Source: an uncultured Pelagibacteraceae bacterium
GTDB taxonomy: Bacteria; Pseudomonadota; Alphaproteobacteria; Pelagibacterales; Pelagibacteraceae
Direction of reading: 5' to 3'
DNA: 64,000 nt
Assembly (NCBI GenBank): GCA_902635865.1
Contig: CACPPD010000001.1
Location: 124,001-188,000, forward strand
Positions within the stretch are counted from its first letter, which is position 1, and every line of letters starts with the position of its first letter. The notes below the pieces were generated by a model, which worked only from the letters and a program-made list of their open reading frames with translations, had not been told where the DNA came from and ran no database searches. The translations under genes were made by a program, and so were the position numbers. This document shows positions 55,641 through 64,000 of this stretch, piece after piece.

Positions 55641-58559
55641 ATGTCTTCATCAAAAAATCTTGATTTCGAAAAAACTTCATTTTTAAACAAATCTAATAGT
55701 GCATTTATAGAAGAAATGTATTTAAAGTTTGTAAATAAAGATGCTGATCTTCCAGAAAGTTGGGCAAATTATTTTGAGGGAATTGGTGAAGAATTAAATG
55801 TTATAGCAAAAGAAATTAATGGTCCATCATGGGGACCTACTAAAAAAAAGATTGATATTGATGAATTACAAAAAAAAATAGAAGAACAAGATAAAAATGA
55901 TTTTGATAATGTCAAATTAGACACTTCAGAAAAATTTAATTTTCAATTACTTGCTGACTCAAATAAAGATTCTATTAGTGCTGTAGCATTAATTAGAGCA
56001 TATAGACTAAGAGGACATTTATTAGCAGATCTTGATCCTTTAGAAATGAGAGAGTCAGAATATCTAGATGAGCTTCATCCAGATTTTTATGGTTTTAAAA
56101 AAGAAAATTACGATAAGAAAATTTTTCTAAACGGGGTAATCAATCGTAAATATGCAAATATAAAAGAAATACTTAAGTTTATGAAGAAAACCTACTGTGG
56201 AAAAATAGGTTATGAGTTCATGCATATTTCAAACCCAGATGAAAGAAAGTGGTTTAGGGACAGGATAGAGCAAGATAAAAATGCACTTCAATTTACAAAA
56301 AATGGTAAAGAGGCAATTTTAAATAAATTGGTACAGGCAGAAGGATTTGAAAAATTTTTAGCTACAAAGTATGTGGGAACAAAAAGATTTGGTTTAGATG
56401 GTGGTGAAAGTTTAATACCTGCTCTTGAACAAATAATAAAAATTGGTGGTCAAAATAATATAAAAGAAGTTAAAATAGGTATGTCTCATAGAGGAAGGCT
56501 TAACGTTTTAGCAAATGTTTTACAAAAATCTTACAAAAAAATTTTTAATGAGTTTGCTGGTGAGTTTAGTACTGATTCTGAAGATAGTGCTGGAGATGTA
56601 AAATATCATCTTGGAGCGTCGTCTGATAGAGAATTTGATGGAAATTCAGTACATGTCAGTTTAACAGATAATCCCTCTCATTTAGAAGCTGTTAACCCAG
56701 TTGTTTTAGGTCAAACAAGAGCCAAACAATTTTTCCATAAAGACCGTGAAAGAAATAAAGTTATACCTATTCTTATTCATGGGGATGCAGCCTTTGCTGG
56801 CCAAGGAGTTGTAGCAGAATGTTTTGCAATGTCTGGACTACCAGGACATAACACTGGAGGAACAATTCATATTATTGTTAATAACCAAATAGGATTTACT
56901 ACTAGTCCAAGATTTGCGAGGTCTTCACCTTATCCATCTGATGTTGCAAAAATGGTAGAGGCTCCAATTCTACATGTTAATGGTGATGATCCAGAAGCAG
57001 TTGTTTATGCAACTAGAATAGCAACTGAATTTCGATTAAAATTTAATAGAGACGTCGTAGTAGATTTAATTTGTTATAGAAGATTTGGACATAACGAGGG
57101 AGATGAGCCTTCATTTACTCAACCTTTAATGTATAAAAAAATTAGATCTCATCCCAGTGTTTACAAAATTTATGGAAATAAATTAGTAAACGAAAAATCT
57201 ATAACTGAAGAATTATTAAATCAAAACGTTAAATCATTTAAAGATTTACTTGATGAACAATACAAAAGTGCAAAAGATTATAAACCAAAAATAGAATGGT
57301 TTGAGGGAACATGGTCAAGATATAAACCTGAAAGAGGTAAAGATAAAAGGGGTATAACTGGTTTCGATGAAAATAAATTAAAAATAATTTCAGATAAAAT
57401 AAATGGTATTCCTGAGGAAAAAAATATTCACAAGACTATCTCTAAAATATTTAATGCTAGAAAAGAAAGTATCGAAAAAGGTACTGGAATCGATTGGTCT
57501 TCAGCTGAATCTTTAGCTTTTGGATCTTTGCTAGAAGAGGGATATCCAGTTAGACTTGTAGGACAAGACTCTGGAAGAGGAACATTCAGTCAACGACATT
57601 CCGTTTTAAGAAATCAAATAGACAATTCTAGGTACATTCCCCTTAATAATATTTCTAAAAATCAAAAGCAATTTGAAGTAGTAGATAGTTTTTTATCTGA
57701 ACTTGCGGTTTTAGGTTTTGAATATGGTTATAGTCTAGTAGAGCCAAACACACTTACTCTTTGGGAAGCACAATTCGGTGACTTTGCTAATGGAGCTCAA
57801 GTAGTAATTGATCAATTTATTGCATCTGGCGAGAGAAAATGGAATAGAGCATCTGGTATAGTAATGTTGTTACCCCACGGATATGAAGGACAAGGACCAG
57901 AACATTCTTCAGCAAGATTAGAAAGATTTTTACAACTATGCTCAAACGATAATATGCAAGTAATGAACTGCACAACCCCAGCAAATTATTTTCATGCTTT
58001 AAGAAGACAAATGCATAGGAGTTTCAGAAAGCCACTAATCATAATGACACCAAAATCATTATTAAGAAATAAGTATTGTGTTTCAAGTTTAGAAGATTTT
58101 AACAAAAAAAATACTTTCCATAGAGTATTGTGGGATCATGCTATGGATCCTAAGTCTAAAGGATTTATTAAACTAAAAGAAAGTTCTAAAATAAGAAAAG
58201 TAATTCTTTGTTCTGGAAAAGTATATTTTGATTTGTTAGACGCCAGAGAAAAGTTTAAAAGAGATGATGTAGTGATGTATCGAATTGAACAATTGTATCC
58301 ATTTCCAGCAAAAGCTTTGGTTAAGGAGTTAAAACCGTACTCTAAAAATGCTGAATTCTTTTGGTGTCAAGAAGAACCAAAAAATATGGGTGCTTGGTTT
58401 TCAGTTAGAGATTATATCCAATGGACATTAGACACTTTAAAGGCTAATAATAATAAAATTTCTTATATAGGAAGAAGCCCAGACGCAACTCCTGCAACAG
58501 GATATGCCAAAAGGCATAATTCTCAACAACAAGAAATAATTAACAAGGTATTTGATTAA
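55641..58559 (+). CDS. sucA: 2-oxoglutarate dehydrogenase E1 component
   Basis: A 972-residue thiamine diphosphate enzyme that decarboxylates 2-oxoglutarate. The N-terminal segment with [15 protein letters not shown] interacts with E2 in this family. Conserved blocks include [14 protein letters not shown], the thiamine diphosphate motif [14 protein letters not shown] with [10 protein letters not shown], and the C-terminal [20 protein letters not shown]. Full length and intact. sucB starts five bases after it. Confidence 0.97.
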   Translation: MSSSKNLDFEKTSFLNKSNSAFIEEMYLKFVNKDADLPESWANYFEGIGEELNVIAKEINGPSWGPTKKKIDIDELQKKIEEQDKNDFDNVKLDTSEKFNFQLLADSNKDSISAVALIRAYRLRGHLLADLDPLEMRESEYLDELHPDFYGFKKENYDKKIFLNGVINRKYANIKEILKFMKKTYCGKIGYEFMHISNPDERKWFRDRIEQDKNALQFTKNGKEAILNKLVQAEGFEKFLATKYVGTKRFGLDGGESLIPALEQIIKIGGQNNIKEVKIGMSHRGRLNVLANVLQKSYKKIFNEFAGEFSTDSEDSAGDVKYHLGASSDREFDGNSVHVSLTDNPSHLEAVNPVVLGQTRAKQFFHKDRERNKVIPILIHGDAAFAGQGVVAECFAMSGLPGHNTGGTIHIIVNNQIGFTTSPRFARSSPYPSDVAKMVEAPILHVNGDDPEAVVYATRIATEFRLKFNRDVVVDLICYRRFGHNEGDEPSFTQPLMYKKIRSHPSVYKIYGNKLVNEKSITEELLNQNVKSFKDLLDEQYKSAKDYKPKIEWFEGTWSRYKPERGKDKRGITGFDENKLKIISDKINGIPEEKNIHKTISKIFNARKESIEKGTGIDWSSAESLAFGSLLEEGYPVRLVGQDSGRGTFSQRHSVLRNQIDNSRYIPLNNISKNQKQFEVVDSFLSELAVLGFEYGYSLVEPNTLTLWEAQFGDFANGAQVVIDQFIASGERKWNRASGIVMLLPHGYEGQGPEHSSARLERFLQLCSNDNMQVMNCTTPANYFHALRRQMHRSFRKPLIIMTPKSLLRNKYCVSSLEDFNKKNTFHRVLWDHAMDPKSKGFIKLKESSKIRKVILCSGKVYFDLLDAREKFKRDDVVMYRIEQLYPFPAKALVKELKPYSKNAEFFWCQEEPKNMGAWFSVRDYIQWTLDTLKANNNKISYIGRSPDATPATGYAKRHNSQQQEIINKVFD

Positions 58560-58564
58560 TTTTA

Positions 58565-59863
58565 ATGAGTGAAAAAATAGTAGTCCCAGTTCTTGGTGAA
58601 AGCATAACAGAAGCGACAGTTGCAAAATGGTTAAAAAACGCAGGTGATACAGTCGAAGCAGACGAGCCAATTGTAGAGCTTGAGACAGACAAAGTAAACT
58701 TAGAAGTGCCATCTCCAATTTCTGGTGTTTTAACAGAGATAAATTCACAAGATGGATCAGTCGTTGAAGTAGGAGCATTATTAGGTTCTGTATCAGAAGA
58801 AGGTGGAGTGGTTAAATCTGCACCAAAAACCCAAAAAGAAATCAAGCAAGAGAAGATAGTTCCTGCAGAGAGCAATGTAATTAAATTAGATGCAAATAAA
58901 AAAGAACCAAAAGTATTTGAAGAAAAAGAGACAGAAAAAACCAAAGAGAAACCTTTAGTTTTAACTGAGGAAGTTAAACCAGATGTTGCTCCAAAAAGAG
59001 ATATTAATCCAACCTTGTCTCCAGCAGTGAGAAAAATAGTAACTGAAAATAATATTGATATTAATTTAATTCAAGGTTCAGGAAAAGATGGGAGAGTTTT
59101 AAAAGGAGATTTAATAAGTTTGATGGGTGCAAATCCAAAACCATCTGAAAGAAAAATTCAATATGGTGAAGAAGAACGAATTAAAATGACTAGGTTGAGA
59201 CAAACTATTGCAAAAAGATTAAAGCAAGCTCAAGAGAATGCTGCTCTTTTAACTACATTTAACGAGGTTGATATGAGCAGTGTAATGGAAATGAGGAAAG
59301 AAAATCAAGAGGATTTCCAATTTCGTTATGGGATAAAATTAGGATTTATGTCATTCTTTGTTAAAGCATGTGTAGTTGCTTTAAAAAATTTCCCTGCCGT
59401 GAATGCTGAAATAGATGGTGATGAGATTATCTATAAAAACTATTATAATATTAGTTTTGCTGTTGGAACAGATAAAGGTTTGGTTGTTCCAGTTTTAAGA
59501 AATGCAGATGAATTATCTTTTGCTGATATAGAAAAAAATATTAAAGAAATTTCAGAAAAAGCTCGAGATGGAAAGCTAACAATTGAAGATCTTCAAGGAG
59601 GAACATTTACAATAAGTAATGGAGGTGTGTATGGGTCTATGCTTTCAACCCCAATACTAAATTTACCTCAATCTGGTGTGTTGGGCATGCATAATATAGT
59701 AGAAAGACCTATTGTTGTAGATGGTGAAATCAAAATAAGACCAATTATGTATTTAGCATTATCATATGATCATAGAATTATTGATGGAAAAGAATCAGTA
59801 TCTTTTCTTAAAATGATTAAAGAAAACTTAGAAAACCCTAGAAGGTTGTTTTTAGATATTTAA
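58565..59863 (+). CDS. sucB: 2-oxoglutarate dehydrogenase E2, dihydrolipoyl succinyltransferase
   Basis: A 432-residue core enzyme. One lipoyl domain (lysine in [10 protein letters not shown], about residues 1-75), a long charged Lys/Glu linker (about 80-145), a peripheral subunit-binding domain ([13 protein letters not shown]) and the catalytic domain ending in [12 protein letters not shown] with the active-site His and Asp. The layout is standard, and lpd follows on the next base. Confidence 0.96.
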   Translation: MSEKIVVPVLGESITEATVAKWLKNAGDTVEADEPIVELETDKVNLEVPSPISGVLTEINSQDGSVVEVGALLGSVSEEGGVVKSAPKTQKEIKQEKIVPAESNVIKLDANKKEPKVFEEKETEKTKEKPLVLTEEVKPDVAPKRDINPTLSPAVRKIVTENNIDINLIQGSGKDGRVLKGDLISLMGANPKPSERKIQYGEEERIKMTRLRQTIAKRLKQAQENAALLTTFNEVDMSSVMEMRKENQEDFQFRYGIKLGFMSFFVKACVVALKNFPAVNAEIDGDEIIYKNYYNISFAVGTDKGLVVPVLRNADELSFADIEKNIKEISEKARDGKLTIEDLQGGTFTISNGGVYGSMLSTPILNLPQSGVLGMHNIVERPIVVDGEIKIRPIMYLALSYDHRIIDGKESVSFLKMIKENLENPRRLFLDI

Positions 59864-61264
59864 ATGTCAGAAAAATTTCAAGCTGTAGTTATTGGAGGTG
59901 GACCGGGTGGTTATGTATGCGCGATCAGACTTGCCCAATTAGGATTAAAAACTGCATGTGTAGAGTCTAGAGGGTCTTTGGGAGGTACTTGTTTAAATAT
60001 CGGTTGTATTCCATCAAAAAGCTTACTTAATCTGTCTGAAGAATTTCACAAAGTAAAAAGTTTAGCAAATAAAGGTATTGAAGTTGGTGAAGTAAAATTA
60101 AATTTAGACAAAATGATGAAAAGTAAAGATAAAGCTGTAACCGTTCTTACAAAAGGTGTTGAGTTTCTTTTGAAAAAAAACAAAGTTACTTACTTTAAAG
60201 GACATGGAAGTTTTAAATCTAAAAATGAAATTTTAATAAAGGATGATAAAAATAAAGAAAACATCATCCAAACAGAAAAAACAGTTATTGCTACAGGATC
60301 AGTTCCAGTTTCATTACCAGGAATAGAAATAGATGAGAAAACAATTGTCTCATCAACAGGTGCTTTAAAGTTAGAAAAGGTACCTAAGAAAATGGTCGTA
60401 GTAGGAGGAGGCTATATAGGATTGGAGATGGGATCTGTATGGTCAAGACTTGGAGCAGAGGTGCAAGTTGTTGAATTTTTAGATCATATTACACCTGGAA
60501 TGGATAAAGAAATCTCTTCAGAATTTATGAAAATTTTAAAAAAACAGGGAATGAAATTTAATATGCAAAATAAAGTTGAAACAATTAAAAAAAATGCCTT
60601 AGGTGCAGTAGTTTCAACAGTAGATAAAGATGGTAATAAAAATAATTTTGAGTGTGATGTTGTTTTGATTTCTGTTGGCAGAAAACCTAATACAGATGGT
60701 TTGAATTTAGAGTCTGTAGGAGTAGATCTTGATGAAAGAAATAGAATTAAAACTGATAAAATTTTTAAAACTAACGTTGAAAATATTTATGCAATAGGCG
60801 ATGTAATTGCTGGTCCAATGCTTGCACATAAAGCGGAGGACGAAGGTATAGCAGTTGCAGAAAACATAGTTGGTCAATCTGGACATGTAAATTACGATAC
60901 AATCCCAGGAGTAGTTTATACAACACCAGAAGTAGCATCAATCGGTAAAACTGAGGAACAATTAAAAGAATTAAATAAAAAATATAAAGTAGGGAAATTT
61001 TCGTTTATGGCTAATTCAAGAGCTAAGGCCATAGATGATGCGGAAGGTTTTGTTAAAATTTTAGCCGATGAGCAAACAGATAAAGTATTAGGTGCACATA
61101 TAATTGGACCTCATGCAGGAGAATTAATTGCAGAGATCGGTGTTGCAATGGAATTTGGCGCAAGTGCAGAAGATATCGCCCGAACTTGTCATGCTCATCC
61201 GACGTTTTCTGAAGCAGTTAAAGAAGCTGCTTTATCAGTAGATAAAAGAGCAATACACTCTTAA
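59864..61264 (+). CDS. lpd: Dihydrolipoyl dehydrogenase
   Basis: A 466-residue flavoprotein disulfide reductase, the E3 component shared by 2-oxoacid dehydrogenases. The redox cysteines are in [16 protein letters not shown], the FAD motif is [16 protein letters not shown], and the C-terminal acid-base pair is in [10 protein letters not shown]. It ends the sucABlpd block. Confidence 0.97.
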   Translation: MSEKFQAVVIGGGPGGYVCAIRLAQLGLKTACVESRGSLGGTCLNIGCIPSKSLLNLSEEFHKVKSLANKGIEVGEVKLNLDKMMKSKDKAVTVLTKGVEFLLKKNKVTYFKGHGSFKSKNEILIKDDKNKENIIQTEKTVIATGSVPVSLPGIEIDEKTIVSSTGALKLEKVPKKMVVVGGGYIGLEMGSVWSRLGAEVQVVEFLDHITPGMDKEISSEFMKILKKQGMKFNMQNKVETIKKNALGAVVSTVDKDGNKNNFECDVVLISVGRKPNTDGLNLESVGVDLDERNRIKTDKIFKTNVENIYAIGDVIAGPMLAHKAEDEGIAVAENIVGQSGHVNYDTIPGVVYTTPEVASIGKTEEQLKELNKKYKVGKFSFMANSRAKAIDDAEGFVKILADEQTDKVLGAHIIGPHAGELIAEIGVAMEFGASAEDIARTCHAHPTFSEAVKEAALSVDKRAIHS

Positions 61265-61269
61265 TTTTT

Positions 61270-61292
61270 TTTCATATTATAAAAATATGAAA
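61270..61292 (+). other. AT-only hairpin over the priA start codon
   Basis: TTTCATATT (61270-61278) and AATATGAAA (61284-61292) pair perfectly over nine bases around the loop ATAAA, and the priA ATG (61287-61289) sits within the 3' arm. No Shine-Dalgarno is visible. It may reduce priA translation in a long transcript, but AT-rich DNA makes such hairpins by chance. Confidence 0.4.
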
Positions 61293-63242
61293 TATCCGAT
61301 TCTTGTACCAAATATCTTTAATCATCCATTCACTTATGAAAGTAGTTTAAAACTTAAAGTTGGTGATTATGTAATGGTACCTTTTGGAAAATCAAAAATT
61401 ACCGGTGTTGTTTGGGACGAATTTGAAAAAAATAATAATAAAAATTTTAAGACTAAAAATATAATCAAGAAATTAGACGTTACTCCGTTAAAAAAAAATA
61501 CAATAAATTTTTTAAATTGGTTTGCAGAATATAATCTTATCCCAAAGGGTATGGCTTTAAAGTTAGTACTCTTAACTAGTAATGCGGTAGAGAACAAAGA
61601 AACTCAACTTTATCAAATATTTGATAGCAAAATTAAACAAACCTTAATCAAGCTATCTAGTGATCAAAATAAATCTCTAAAAAAAATGAATGCTTCAAAT
61701 AAAAAATTTAGAGTTCATGTTTTACAAGGTACAACTGGATCAGGAAAAACTTTAGTTTATTTTGAAGCGTTAAAACCACTGATAGTGAAGGGTTTTCAAG
61801 GATTAATTTTATTACCAGAAATAGGTCTCACCAGTCAGTTTGAACAAAAATTTTTAGAATATTTTGGTTTCAATCCTGCAGTTTGGCATTCGGGCATTTC
61901 AAAAAAAAAGAAAGAATTAATTTGGAGTGGTGTTTCTAACGGTAAAATAAAAATAGTTATTGGTGCAAGGTCCTCATTATTTTTACCATTTAAAAAATTA
62001 GGAATGATAATTGTTGATGAGGAACATGATCAATCATTTAAACAAGACGAAGGCATAACCTACAATGCTCGTGATATGGCAATTTCCAGAGCATCTTTCG
62101 AAAATATTCCAATCAATTTGATTACTGCTGTTCCTTCCATAGAAACTTTTGAAAATATTAAAAAAGGTAAATACGAGGTCTCTAGATTAAATGAAAGATA
62201 TCAAAAGGCGGCGTTACCCAATTATGAAATTATTAATTTAAATAATACAAAACTTGAAAAACAATCATGGTTATCAAATAAAATTATTGAAAAAGTTAAT
62301 TCACATTTGGAAAAAAAAGATCAAGTTTTGTTTTTTTTAAACAGAAGAGGTTTTTCTCCAAATGCTTTATGTAATAAATGTTTTACAAGTTTTACATGTC
62401 CAAATTGTACTATCAATTTAGTTTATCATAAAAATAAAAATAACCTATTGTGCCATTATTGTGGATATAAATCTGATATGAAAAGAAACTGTACAAAAGA
62501 AGGCAATTGTGAATTTATTTTTAGTGGCCCTGGTGTTGAGAGAATTTCAGAAGAAGTAAAAAGAAAATTTCCTGGTAAAAAAATAGAGATCTTTTCAAGT
62601 GACACTATGAATAAAAAAGATTCTAAAGAAAAAATAGATAAAATTATTAATAATGAAACTCATATTTTAGTTGGAACTCAATTAATTTCAAAAGGTTTTC
62701 ATTTTCCAAGCTTAAATTGTATTGTAGTTGTAGATATTGATCTTTCATCTCAAGGACATGATTTAAGAGGTGCAGAAAAAAATTTACAGCTTTATCATCA
62801 ACTTTCAGGACGTGCAGGAAGAACAGGAAAGCCAGCAATCGTATACTTTCAAACCTACGAAAATAATACTAAGATGATTTCAGAAATTACAAGTAAAAAT
62901 CCAGATATTTTTTTAGAAAGAGAACTGGAGATAAGGAAAAAAAATAAACTTCCACCATTTCAAAGATTTATTTCTTTAATCTTAACTGGAGACAATGAAA
63001 TTAAATTAGAAAAAGAAGCTATTAATTTTAAAAATTTTATTGAAAACAAAATTGAAGGAAAAATATTAGGGCCAGTGAATGCTCCATTGTTTAGATTAAA
63101 GAGAAAATTTAGAATTAGATTTTTAATTAGAGGCTTAAAATCTATGAAACTACAAAGTTCTCTTGCAAAAATTATTCCAAAATATAAATTTTCTTCTGGA
63201 ATAAAACTTTCAGTTGATGTTGACCCAATTAACTTCAATTAA
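61287..63242 (+). CDS. priA: Primosomal protein N' (PriA helicase)
   Basis: A 651-residue superfamily 2 helicase that restarts stalled replication forks. Walker A is GTTGSGKT (148-155), the Walker B box DEEH (244-247) and HDQSFKQDE follow, and a zinc-binding block is present with paired cysteines (CNKCFTSFTCPNC, then CHYCGYK, NCTKEGNC). It is shorter than the Escherichia coli protein (732 residues), mainly in the N-terminal DNA-binding part. It stands at the end of the co-directional run, 22 bases after lpd. Confidence 0.95.
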   Translation: MKYPILVPNIFNHPFTYESSLKLKVGDYVMVPFGKSKITGVVWDEFEKNNNKNFKTKNIIKKLDVTPLKKNTINFLNWFAEYNLIPKGMALKLVLLTSNAVENKETQLYQIFDSKIKQTLIKLSSDQNKSLKKMNASNKKFRVHVLQGTTGSGKTLVYFEALKPLIVKGFQGLILLPEIGLTSQFEQKFLEYFGFNPAVWHSGISKKKKELIWSGVSNGKIKIVIGARSSLFLPFKKLGMIIVDEEHDQSFKQDEGITYNARDMAISRASFENIPINLITAVPSIETFENIKKGKYEVSRLNERYQKAALPNYEIINLNNTKLEKQSWLSNKIIEKVNSHLEKKDQVLFFLNRRGFSPNALCNKCFTSFTCPNCTINLVYHKNKNNLLCHYCGYKSDMKRNCTKEGNCEFIFSGPGVERISEEVKRKFPGKKIEIFSSDTMNKKDSKEKIDKIINNETHILVGTQLISKGFHFPSLNCIVVVDIDLSSQGHDLRGAEKNLQLYHQLSGRAGRTGKPAIVYFQTYENNTKMISEITSKNPDIFLERELEIRKKNKLPPFQRFISLILTGDNEIKLEKEAINFKNFIENKIEGKILGPVNAPLFRLKRKFRIRFLIRGLKSMKLQSSLAKIIPKYKFSSGIKLSVDVDPINFN

Positions 63243-63277
63243 CCTCAAAAAAGAGACCTTTTTTACCAATCCGCTAC

Positions 63278-63306
63278 TTGAAGACATAAGGGTCATATGT
63301 TATTTA
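63278..63306 (+). promoter_or_regulatory. Probable promoter of the atp operon
   Basis: In the 108-base gap before atpH a -35-like TTGAAG (63278-63283) is followed 17 bases later by a -10-like TATTTA (63301-63306). This gap is by far the largest since ffh, so a promoter is expected here. The exact boxes are a reading by eye. Confidence 0.4.
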
Positions 63307-63350
63307 GGGCGTGATTTTTAAATAATCTTCAACATTATAGAGGAACCAAG

Positions 63351-63908
63351 TTGAGTAAAGACACCGGATTTTCAATAACTTCAGCTGAAAGGTACTCTCT
63401 TGCGCTTTTTGAACTTTCAGAGGAAAACAATCTTTTAAGTCAGATCGAAGATCAGTCTTCATCTATACTTAATTTAATAGATCAAAGTGAAGATTTTTCT
63501 AATTTGATTAAAGATCCAACTACAAGCCAAGTAGATTTACTAAAAGTAATCAATACAATCTCTGAAAATAATAAATTTGAGTCTTTATTTAAAAATTTTT
63601 TAAGTTTCTTAATTCGAAAAAGACGTTTTTTTTTTATTGAGCGTATACTTAAAAGCTTTATTGAAATTTGTTCAAGAAAAAGAGGTGAACTTAAAGCAGA
63701 ATTGAAATCAGCAAAAGAATTATCTAATGAAGAAATTACAAAAATTACAGAAGAGTTAACAAAAAATTTTAGCTCAAAAATAAAATTAAACTATAAATAT
63801 GACGAAAGTTTAATAGGAGGTTTGGTAGTACAAGTAGGAAGTACTATGGTCGATACCTCAATTAAAAATAAATTACAACAAATCGAAAATAGAATGATAG
63901 AGGCATAA
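63351..63908 (+). CDS. atpH: F1Fo ATP synthase delta subunit
   Basis: The 185-residue peripheral stalk delta subunit (OSCP-like) that links F1 to the b subunits. The N-terminal segment AERYSLALFELSEENN and the C-terminal GGLVVQVGSTMVDTSIKNKL are typical. Translation starts with TTG at 63351, preceded by AGAGGAA as Shine-Dalgarno. atpA starts on the base after its stop, the usual atpHA order in alphaproteobacteria, where the Fo genes lie elsewhere. Confidence 0.95.
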   Translation: MSKDTGFSITSAERYSLALFELSEENNLLSQIEDQSSSILNLIDQSEDFSNLIKDPTTSQVDLLKVINTISENNKFESLFKNFLSFLIRKRRFFFIERILKSFIEICSRKRGELKAELKSAKELSNEEITKITEELTKNFSSKIKLNYKYDESLIGGLVVQVGSTMVDTSIKNKLQQIENRMIEA

Positions 63909-64000
63909 ATGGAAATAAATCCTTCAGAAGTTACAAAAATATTAAAAGAACAAATTAAAAATTTTGGCGATAAAGCAGAAGTCACAGAAGTTGGTCAAGT
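63909..64000 (+). CDS. atpA: F1Fo ATP synthase alpha subunit, N-terminal part only
   Basis: The first 30 codons of a gene that runs off the right edge. The peptide begins [16 protein letters not shown] and continues with VTEVGQV, matching the N terminus of ATP synthase alpha subunits. It directly follows atpH without a spacer. Confidence 0.92.
   Translation, partial: MEINPSEVTKILKEQIKNFGDKAEVTEVGQ

Noticed and set aside
1..64000. Mobile elements, prophage, CRISPR array, toxin-antitoxin pairs or defence islands
   Set aside because: I looked for transposase, integrase, terminase, Cas and small paired regulator genes and for regularly spaced repeats and saw none. All long genes have housekeeping or transport functions.

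Overview
The window is a piece of an AT-rich, densely packed alphaproteobacterial chromosome, almost certainly from the SAR11 clade (Candidatus Pelagibacter or a close relative). The grounds are the very low GC, median intergenic gaps of a few bases, a DMSP demethylase (DmdA) that I recognise as the SAR11 type inside a dmdC-dmdB-hydrolase-dmdA operon, TRAP and ABC uptake operons with large solute-binding proteins, and the gene order sdhCDAB-mmsA-mdh-sucCDAB-lpd. Subclade and species cannot be fixed from this window alone. I see no insertion sequence, prophage, CRISPR array, tRNA or rRNA.

Layout. 1-779: the cut-off end of yciB (minus) and divergent hspQ. 780-958: a gap with a long inverted repeat. 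959-5070: cytochrome c maturation genes ccmC-D-E-F-G-H, followed by a PagL-like outer membrane lipid A deacylase. 5604-12472: a 2-hydroxyacid and carbonyl cluster with two tandem FMN-dependent L-lactate/2-hydroxyacid dehydrogenases, a class I aminotransferase, a GlcD-type FAD oxidase, a D-2-hydroxyacid dehydrogenase and a 3-hydroxyisobutyrate dehydrogenase-like reductase. A short-chain dehydrogenase remnant follows. 12689-19229: a zinc alcohol dehydrogenase and a complete sugar/polyol-type ABC importer with one binding protein, two permeases and two different ATPases. 19362-29027: two TRAP importers separated by an amidase and a small membrane protein; the second TRAP system has unusually enlarged permease subunits. 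29067-33311: gamma-glutamyltransferase (minus), an MFS transporter, a membrane-anchored alpha/beta hydrolase and a secreted protein of unknown function. 33304-35045 (minus): ftsY and dapF.

From 35206 to 63242 there are 24 genes on one strand with no gap above 39 bases: ffh-rpsP-trmD-rplS, leuCDB, the DMSP demethylation genes, asd, sdhCDAB, mmsA, mdh, sucCDAB, lpd and priA. The atp operon (atpH, start of atpA) begins at the right edge after a 108-base promoter gap.

How it fits together. Importers bring in small carboxylates and sugar-like solutes, soluble and membrane dehydrogenases oxidise hydroxyacids, DMSP supplies methyl groups and methylmercaptopropionate carbon, and the products feed the lower TCA cycle, which is encoded here nearly complete from 2-oxoglutarate to oxaloacetate apart from fumarase.

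The points I find most unusual are these. Both axial haem b ligands of succinate dehydrogenase appear to be missing. A GC-rich multi-hairpin element, probably an RNA, lies between the divergent SRP genes ftsY/dapF and ffh. The two ABC ATPases carry complementary defects. One TRAP large permease has a tail of about 320 residues with a coiled coil. The ribosomal proteins S16 and L19 carry matching Ala/Glu/Lys-rich tails. A fragment of a short-chain dehydrogenase gene remains as a fossil.
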